The notes under the pieces: generated by a model
What the model was told of the DNA's origin: nothing
The model's database searches: none
What the model saw: only the letters and a program-made list of their open reading frames with translations
NCBI GenBank assembly: GCA_049487715.1
Contig: CP150563.1
Location: 62,001-126,000 of the forward strand
Direction of reading: 5' to 3'
Length of the DNA stretch: 64,000 nt
Source of the DNA: Pycnococcus provasolii
Lineage: Eukaryota > Chlorophyta > Pseudoscourfieldiophyceae > Pseudoscourfieldiales
Made by a program: the position numbers and the translations under genes
Part shown: piece by piece, positions 58,727-64,000 of the stretch
Numbering within the stretch: the first letter of the stretch is position 1
Layout: each line of letters begins with the position of its first letter

Positions 58727-59131
58727 TTATCGAGTCTTCTTCATGTTCGTGCTCACGTTCTCTGGTACTCTGAGTTCGTTCTCGCCGAGCGGTCCAACGG
58801 CGGCGAACACGCTAATTGCCAACACAACTATACAAATTCCCATGCCCGCCGCCAAACTTACGAGGTCGTTCTTACCAGAAGCGAGTGCCCACAGCAGCGT
58901 GACGACAGGAAGCGTGCAAATCACTGAGCTGGAAATGCACAGAAACACCTTGGCGTTTGTCGTCATCATGCGGTGCCCAGCCGCGTACAAGCCCGGTCTG
59001 CGTTCCTGGTCGGGCTGCTGCCCTTGCCCCTGCTGGTCCTTGGAACGCGCCGACGCGAGCGCCGCCGCCGCCGCCATGGACGCCGCCGCCTTCCTGGAAG
59101 CCGCCGCCGACGCGGAGCCACCCGAGGACAT
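58727..59131 (-). CDS. small two-helix membrane protein, possibly VMA21-like
   Basis: The 134-residue protein has an Ala/Ser- and Gln-rich N-terminus. It is followed by two hydrophobic helices (VFLCISSSVICTLPVVTLLWAL and LVSLAAGMGICIVVLAISVFAAV) joined by a short polar loop (ASGKNDL), and a short basic tail ending NMKKTR. The helix-loop-helix with a Pro in helix 1 and a dibasic C-terminal tail resembles VMA21, the ER assembly factor of V-ATPase. VMA21 proteins are usually shorter (about 80-100 residues) and sequence similarity is weak. The start is at 59131, and the gene is divergent from the next one. Treat the function as unproven. Confidence 0.45.
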   Translation of the reverse strand: MSSGGSASAAASRKAAASMAAAAALASARSKDQQGQGQQPDQERRPGLYAAGHRMMTTNAKVFLCISSSVICTLPVVTLLWALASGKNDLVSLAAGMGICIVVLAISVFAAVGPLGENELRVPENVSTNMKKTR

Positions 59132-59508
59132 GGCAGGACACGGACGGCTCCTGGGGTGGGTTTTGGATGGAGGAGGAGGAAAGTACGATCAAGAGCAAGA
59201 TATCCCTAACCCAGTAACCCTAACACCCTAACCCTAACCCTAACACCCTAACACCCTAACACCATAACACCCTAACCCAGTAACCCTAACCCTAACACCC
59301 GGGGCCCCCGAGGCTCGAGCGAGAATTCTCCCCCTCGAGATCTCTCCTCCCCTGGGCCCTGGGCCCTGGCAGCCTGGGGTGGGGGCCTCTCCGTCTCGCC
59401 TCATCTCTCGTCAGAAGACCTCAGTCTCCTCCCCAATCATCATCCGGATAGATAACCTTATCTGCATCCTTTCAACCCTTTTAGATACGTCAGTCCCGAG
59501 AAGAGAAG
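59132..59508. repeat. divergent promoter with CCCTAA-like array
   Basis: About 95 nt of telomere-like repeats (CCCTAACACCCTAACCCTAA and variants, 59207-59302) lie between two divergent genes, 76 nt from one start and about 207 nt from the other. No gene is seen. Confidence 0.7.
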
Positions 59509-61137
59509 ATGGCCGCACCCGCACCCCCTCAGCACATTTCTCACACCAACATCGGCTCAGCGGCGGAAGCTCTGGCCTCACTGAACGAGAACCAAAGACA
59601 CCACGTCGAGGAACTGCTTTTAAACCAGCTCCAAAGTCGGCGGCGTTCACGAAACCTTAATATGTATATGCAAGGTGCAAGGGAAGTCTATGAACAAGCG
59701 TGTCCAACCTTAACACGTACCATGTGCTTCGTCGTCGTTGTTGTACTACTACTGCTAATAGCTACCATGGGATACCACTACTCAACCGTGCTCGCATACC
59801 CACTCGCGGCACTTGGAACGCGATCGGGCTACCCCGCGCTGGAACTCACACTCAAAAGGTACAACTTCAAAAATATCCACTTCCGATGTCCCGCGTTCTT
59901 TCCCAAGGTGTGCCTGACAGACTTCGTCGAGGCGTACAAAAAGGCGGACAAGTGCACGCCATTCGGAAACTGCATGAGCGCGCACGTCATGTGCCTGCAG
60001 CTCAAAAGACACTGCGTCTACAACCAAACAGCCACGCACGGGTGGGCGATGGGAGTCAAGCGACCTGGAAGTGTCAACTTCGAGCACTTCACAGGCGGAC
60101 TGCGAGAACAGGCTAGGTACACGACGTTCCTCACGGAACAACAGTGCAAAGACTGCGTTCAGGTGGTCAGCGCGAACGGAAAGAGCCAGGAGTACTGGTG
60201 GGGTGACCGCGTGCTGTACAACACCGCCGACTGCATGGAGTGCAAGTACGGAAGCGTCGAGGCGGCGCAGCTGCCTGTCGTGCAGCCGCCGCAAACAACC
60301 GTCGAGAGTCTCAGGTTCGAGTACGACAGCCAGAGCGCCGCGTGCAAGAGCTCGGGTGGAAAGAGCGGATGCGACGCATGGAACGTGCCCGAGGAAGAAC
60401 TGAGGTTCGCACGCGCGCTCGAGGATGGAAATTGGCCAGCCTTTCACCAGTGGGCGATGGCGAGTCACTTCGCCGCAAACATGGAGGCGTCCAAAGTGAT
60501 GCTCCTCGTCGGCGAGACGAAGTGTGCTCAGCTGTGGGGAACGCCACGCTATCCCGTCGAAGACTGCTGTGTCGATCCCGGCGAGAACAAGCTCGTGAAC
60601 ATGCCGGTGACCACGTGCACGCAGAACTTCATCAACAACGAGGGTGCGTGCACGTTTCCCGACAGCTGGGTGTGCACCGCCGGCCTGTTGTGCTGCGAGC
60701 GCGACTTCGAGGGCCACGTGGTTGTTCGCAACGCCGACGTGTTGAACCACCACCGCAAGCAGGCACACTCGCTCCTGCACAAGTTCGGCTTGCGGACGGT
60801 GCCGAAGCACTTGGAGGACGAGGAGAAGGTTCACGACTTCAACGAGCAGCACAAGTTCTTCACGGACGAGGAGCGCGAGGAGCAGATGCCTACAAGAGGC
60901 GTGGATGCGAACGATGTGGAGGAGTACGAGCATCAGCAGCGCCTCAAGGCGGCAATGGCATCAGCACAGGTTGTTGCAAGTCCGCCAATACACAACAGCC
61001 ACATGCTTCGTCGGTACGGCGCACTTGGCGTCGACGCGTTTAAGCGTAGTGAGGAGCGCGTGAAGGAGTACGAGGATGGCAAGACGATCAGCGACGAATT
61101 CAAGCAGGCGAATAGCCTCATGACTGTTGTTGGATGA
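59509..61137 (+). CDS. Cys-rich type II membrane protein of unknown function
   Basis: The 542-residue protein has a hydrophilic N-terminus with a basic stretch (QSRRRSRNLNMYM), one signal anchor (MCFVVVVVLLLLIATMGYHY, about residues 72-91) and a large lumenal or exterior part rich in cysteines. Conserved-looking Cys pairs occur in CPAFFPKVC, CTPFGNCMSAHVMC, CKDC, CMEC, DCCVDPG and CTAGLLCC. This suggests a disulphide-bonded secretory-pathway domain. The C-terminal 150 residues are charged and helical (DEEKVHDFNEQHKFFTDEER). An NQT sequon is present. I recognise no family. The gene is intact with strong GC3 bias. Confidence 0.6.
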   Translation: MAAPAPPQHISHTNIGSAAEALASLNENQRHHVEELLLNQLQSRRRSRNLNMYMQGAREVYEQACPTLTRTMCFVVVVVLLLLIATMGYHYSTVLAYPLAALGTRSGYPALELTLKRYNFKNIHFRCPAFFPKVCLTDFVEAYKKADKCTPFGNCMSAHVMCLQLKRHCVYNQTATHGWAMGVKRPGSVNFEHFTGGLREQARYTTFLTEQQCKDCVQVVSANGKSQEYWWGDRVLYNTADCMECKYGSVEAAQLPVVQPPQTTVESLRFEYDSQSAACKSSGGKSGCDAWNVPEEELRFARALEDGNWPAFHQWAMASHFAANMEASKVMLLVGETKCAQLWGTPRYPVEDCCVDPGENKLVNMPVTTCTQNFINNEGACTFPDSWVCTAGLLCCERDFEGHVVVRNADVLNHHRKQAHSLLHKFGLRTVPKHLEDEEKVHDFNEQHKFFTDEEREEQMPTRGVDANDVEEYEHQQRLKAAMASAQVVASPPIHNSHMLRRYGALGVDAFKRSEERVKEYEDGKTISDEFKQANSLMTVVG

Positions 61138-61323
61138 AGAATAGTAACGACGTGCACTTTAATAGAACGTTCGAAAATCGCCCGCGCCTAAGTGAAAAGC
61201 GCGCTGCGAGTGGCGCGAGTGAAACGTTCTGGTTCGTACGTTTGAGTGTGTGTGTGTGTGTGTGTGAATGGACGGACGGCCGTTGGACGAAGTGAAGGTA
61301 CATATCCATTACTGAACGAGTAG

Positions 61324-61956
61324 TCACAGACTTTTCTGGTCTCTTTGCACTTTTGCCGCCTTCACCTTGGCGTGCGCCGCCAGCAAAACTCGTTCTTCCT
61401 TGGCTTGTATTCTGGATATGGCGGAGAGACGTCTTCCGTCCGCGACTTGTGCCGCCGCGGGCATGTCGACGTTCGTCATGTCGATGCTCCTGAGTTCTCG
61501 GTTTGTGATTCTGAACGCGTCGCGCTTTGGGACACCTGCTTGCATGTGCTGCAGTTGTCTGAGTGCGAATAGTTTGACAGGGTGTAGTGCCTTATCGTGC
61601 GCGTCGACGGGCAGCAGTACACGTGCGTCAGGAAACTTGTCGAGATACTCCTTAATGAGTCCATCTTCGGGGAACGCGATAACTCGTGGTGCCCCTTTAT
61701 GTTCGAGTGAGCGATCAGACGGCGGCGTGAGTCGCGCCGCTGCGAGCCACGGCGGCTCCTGAAGAGCCCCAACAATTTGAGAGGAGGAGGAGGAGGAGGA
61801 GGATTCTTCTTCCATGGACTTTTTCAAACTGGTGAGGTACTTGTTCCGAACGGGGTCACTCAAAAAGTCGTGCTCTACACGCGAGAGGACATCCGGACGA
61901 AAACGACACTTCAGCTGCCAAGGCTTCGTGCCACGCAACCAGGCGGCGCGAGGCAT
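61324..61956 (-). CDS. mitochondrial small ribosomal subunit protein mS23-like
   Basis: The 210-residue protein has PWLAAARLTPP, VIAFPEDGLIKEYLDKFPDA, HPVKLFALRQLQHMQAGVPKRDAF and a basic helical tail (KAAKVQRDQKSL). The series W..A....PP, I.FPED.....F....P.A, P...FA.RQ...M..G..K..A follows the order I know from plant and fungal mS23, a structural protein of the mitoribosome small subunit. A Ser run (EEESSSSSSSS) lies between N-terminal and core parts. The N-terminus is basic and lacks acids at first (MPRAAWLRGTKPWQLKCRFR), which fits mitochondrial import. Similarity is short, so confidence is moderate. Confidence 0.55.
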   Translation of the reverse strand: MPRAAWLRGTKPWQLKCRFRPDVLSRVEHDFLSDPVRNKYLTSLKKSMEEESSSSSSSSQIVGALQEPPWLAAARLTPPSDRSLEHKGAPRVIAFPEDGLIKEYLDKFPDARVLLPVDAHDKALHPVKLFALRQLQHMQAGVPKRDAFRITNRELRSIDMTNVDMPAAAQVADGRRLSAISRIQAKEERVLLAAHAKVKAAKVQRDQKSL

Positions 61957-62754
61957 ATCCCGGGAGAGGAGAGAGAAAGGGGAGAGGGGAATGGCGACAC
62001 AGAAGAGAAGAGGAGAGAAATCGCAGAGGGAGAGGGGAGGCGAAAGGAACCGAGCCCTAACCCTAACCCTAACAGACCCTAACAGCCCCTGATAAAACCC
62101 TAACCCATTCCTTCGAAAAAGAAAAAGGGGGCTAACCCACCTGGCTAACCCTAACCTGTCCGTGGAACGCCCCTGATAAAACCCTAACCCATTCGAGGGG
62201 GCTAACCCTAACCTGTCCGTTGAATGCCCCTGATAGAAACCCTAACCCATGGCTAACCCTAACCTGTCCGTTGGGTTACATAAAAAAACCAAGCCGCGTC
62301 TTCCGTCGTTGTCGTTTCAAACAACCCTTTTTGGGAGTTCGACACACGCCATTTAAATCCCCTTGTTTTTGGGAAGAGATGGAGTGGCACTGCACTATCG
62401 GCGCGTTATCAACTCGCGACGTTGACGACTCTTTGGAATAGTAGTTGTTCGCCGTACGCCGTATGCTCGTTATCGTCGAGTGAAATTGGTAGGTTACCTT
62501 GTTTTTTGTGCTCTTGCTTTTTTGCTTTTTGCTTCTGGTTTCTGGTTTCTGGTTTCTTGTCGCCATGGGGTTGTATTTATGTTCATGTTTCATTTGTACC
62601 CTATGGAAGGAATCTTCGTTTTCCATTCCTACCAACTCACTCTTCGTTCTTCTCAACACACGCATGCATGCTTGTTCGCTCACCACGCACTCTCATCTCC
62701 GTCATGTCTCTTATTGTCATTATTATTGGGTAAGCTCGCCTCACGCCCGTTCAG
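61957..62754. repeat. divergent region with CCCTAA motifs and about 60-bp tandem
   Basis: Telomere-like units (CCCTAACCCTAACCCTAAC) at 62054-62085 are followed by about 2.5 copies of a longer unit. Each long unit contains CTAACCTGTCCGT, GCCCCTGATA and AAACCCTAACCCAT (about 62085-62275). The stretch lies 96 nt from the mS23-like start and upstream of the acetyltransferase. The T-rich part (62489-62754) may be an intron (GTAGGT donor near 62489) of the acetyltransferase gene. Confidence 0.6.
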
Positions 62755-63702
62755 CAGGACTCGATCGCGCAGATCGTCAACTACGCGGGCGTGCGCAGTC
62801 AAAAGGCGCAGGGACTCGGACGCGCAATCACGTCGTACGAAAAACTTCTGCTCGATCGAGACCAGGTGCTACACCTCGCATGCCTCACACCTGACGACAA
62901 GCCGAGAACCACGCTCATACTTGGCATGCTCAAATTCGGCAAGAAGAAACTCTTCCTGCACGTTGGCGGGGGAATACGAGAGGTGGAGCCCATGTGCTGC
63001 CTCGACTTCTACGTGCACGAAAGCTGCCAGCGTATTGGAATCGGACGCGCACTTATGGACGTCGCGCTCGCGCACGCAGGACTCACGGGAAACCCGCACA
63101 AGATTGGGTACGACCGACCGAGCCCGAAGCTACTCAAATTCCTCGGAAAGCACTACGGGCTGCACGACTACACCCCGCAGAACAATAACTTCGTCGTCTA
63201 CAACGCGTACTTCGACGGCACCGCGTCTCTGTCGAAGACGGAAGAGACGCCGAGCCAGGTGCTGAAGCGATATTCGCACCGCTGGATTGCAAGAGGGCAC
63301 GACGAGCCGACTGCGCCGACGCGCAGCTCGCAGGCGTCACGTGCGGCGGGCATGGCCAACCCGCGGCGACACGCCGCCCCTTCGCCGACATTGTCACGCA
63401 CCGCCGCTGCCACCACTTCTGCCACTCAACGCGACACGCGCCATCATCAGCACCAGCAAGCGAAGGCGACGGCGTCGTATCGCGACGCGCACACCTCGCT
63501 GGGCCGTGTTCCTCTCGCCACGACCGTTCCTGCTCAGCAGCGCACATCTCCCCCGGCGAGCAAGGCTTTGTTCCCGTGGCTCACACCCGTGGCGGCGAGC
63601 ACGACGACGTTGCCAGCGAGCAATGCTCACCACGCTCAGCAGCAAGGTCGCTCCCATCATCTGAACGCAAGTAGCAAGGCGGCATTTCCGTGGCTTGCAT
63701 AA
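62755..63702 (+). CDS. alpha-tubulin N-acetyltransferase (ATAT1/MEC-17 family), 5' exon missing
   Basis: The exon probably starts at 62755 after a TTCAG acceptor and encodes QDSIAQIVNYAGVRSQKAQG, then the GNAT domain. MCCLDFYVHESCQRIGIGRA has the catalytic Asp and the acetyl-CoA loop, and YDRPSPKLLKFLGKHYGL and PQNNNFVVYNAYFDG follow. These are diagnostic of ATAT1, which acetylates Lys40 inside the lumen of stable microtubules such as flagellar axonemes. About 30-40 N-terminal residues must come from an upstream exon that I could not locate with certainty. The C-terminal 150 residues are disordered (Ala/Ser/Thr/His/Gln) and contain two FPWL motifs (LFPWLTPV and the final AFPWLA). No in-frame ATG precedes the domain, which supports the missing exon. 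Confidence 0.85.
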   Translation, partial: QDSIAQIVNYAGVRSQKAQGLGRAITSYEKLLLDRDQVLHLACLTPDDKPRTTLILGMLKFGKKKLFLHVGGGIREVEPMCCLDFYVHESCQRIGIGRALMDVALAHAGLTGNPHKIGYDRPSPKLLKFLGKHYGLHDYTPQNNNFVVYNAYFDGTASLSKTEETPSQVLKRYSHRWIARGHDEPTAPTRSSQASRAAGMANPRRHAAPSPTLSRTAAATTSATQRDTRHHQHQQAKATASYRDAHTSLGRVPLATTVPAQQRTSPPASKALFPWLTPVAASTTTLPASNAHHAQQQGRSHHLNASSKAAFPWLA

Positions 63703-63918
63703 AAGCTGAGATCCCTCATTCAGTAATGAAGTATACTTTACTCTGTCCAGCGGTTGTCCATTCACACGATTCACTTTCACCATTCAGCCCATTCACCGGT
63801 GCCATTCACTGCGCGTTTTTGTTCATGGCGCAGGTAGATTTCGAAGGTTGTATCACTCTATCACAAATTACAAACCAAATTACAAGAACAGGCTGCTAAA
63901 ATCATTCAATTCACGTAC
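63703..63918. other. intergenic or intron with dispersed repeat copy
   Basis: A sequence starting GTCCAGCGGTTGTCCATTCA (63747-63766) and continuing in CATTCAC-rich form to about 63813 repeats the elements at 41379 and 25786. No coding frame is evident. Confidence 0.45.
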
Positions 63919-64000
63919 CTGAAGACTCAGGCGCCATGCCCATGGGTGGCGCGACGTCATATGCATGCCGCCAGATGCGCGCGATCACCTTCGTGCTGAT
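63919..64000 (-). CDS. candidate partial exon at right edge
   Basis: On the minus strand only one of three frames is open from the window edge (reading STKVIARIWRHAYDVAPPM and on to PESS). It ends at a consensus splice donor CTTCAG|GTACGTGA (exon end 63919), like the GTACGT donors of two other genes here. Third positions are GC-rich. The stretch is only 27 codons, so the protein cannot be named and the call is tentative. Confidence 0.35.

Noticed and set aside
59782-60933. 383-codon minus-strand frame inside the Cys-rich membrane protein gene
   Set aside because: Val/Leu/Ala/Arg-rich shadow without a recognisable domain.

Overview
This window is nuclear DNA from a gene-dense eukaryote, most likely a flagellated green alga of the chlorophyte/prasinophyte type. 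The evidence is a channelrhodopsin, a plant-type acidic ribosomal P3 protein, plastid-type ClpB and MurG with N-terminal extensions, a CBP60-like protein, a TMEM120 protein, an alpha-tubulin N-acetyltransferase (a marker of stable axonemal microtubules) and proline-rich wall-type proteins. Coding regions are GC-rich at third positions. Most genes are single-exon. Three introns could be placed exactly (136, 126 and 87 nt, with GTACGT or GTAAGT donors and CAG acceptors). I found no rRNA, tRNA, CRISPR or bacterial-type operon signal.

Layout. 1-10 kb: partial gene at the left edge, CBP60-like factor, small spliced membrane protein, RsuA-family pseudouridine synthase, Na+/H+ exchanger. 9.3-10.9 kb: two-exon channelrhodopsin on the minus strand, convergent with the exchanger. 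11.5-14 kb: tyrosine-recombinase ORF of a mobile element. 14.9-23.9 kb: organellar ClpB, CK1-like kinase, TMEM120, a membrane-anchored protein with two BAF-like domains, a 2OG-Fe(II) oxygenase. 24-33.3 kb: B-box factor, plastid SMR transporter, FKBP-TPR immunophilin with an apparent frameshift, type II membrane GT7-like protein, MYND-ankyrin-MYND protein. 33.8-35.7 kb: an 18-unit LRR array. 36.3-47.9 kb: proline-rich membrane protein, unknown protein, ribosomal P3 (apparent frameshift), secreted kelch protein with an in-frame TGA, DUF4349 protein, TLC-domain protein, MurG. 48.2-52.5 kb: a TA-flanked MITE-like element and a complete-looking 3.7-kb DNA transposon (about 200-bp terminal inverted repeats, 1096-aa DDE/SAP protein). 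53.4-64 kb: wall/receptor-like proline-rich protein with EGF-like, TM and IQ elements, a minisatellite, a CS-domain protein, small membrane protein, Cys-rich type II membrane protein, mS23-like mitoribosomal protein, alpha-tubulin acetyltransferase and a candidate partial exon at the right edge.

Genes are not grouped by pathway. Themes are light and ion physiology (channelrhodopsin, NHE, SMR), organelle maintenance (ClpB, MurG, pseudouridine synthase, mS23) and signalling (CBP60, IQ-tailed receptor-like protein, CK1). Blocks of TTAGGG/CCCTAA-like motifs recur in the upstream or divergent intergenic regions, which suggests a telo-box-like promoter element rather than telomere proximity. Three otherwise well-conserved genes each carry one small lesion (two single-base frameshifts, one TGG-to-TGA change). 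These may be assembly errors, young null alleles or recoding; the sequence alone cannot decide.
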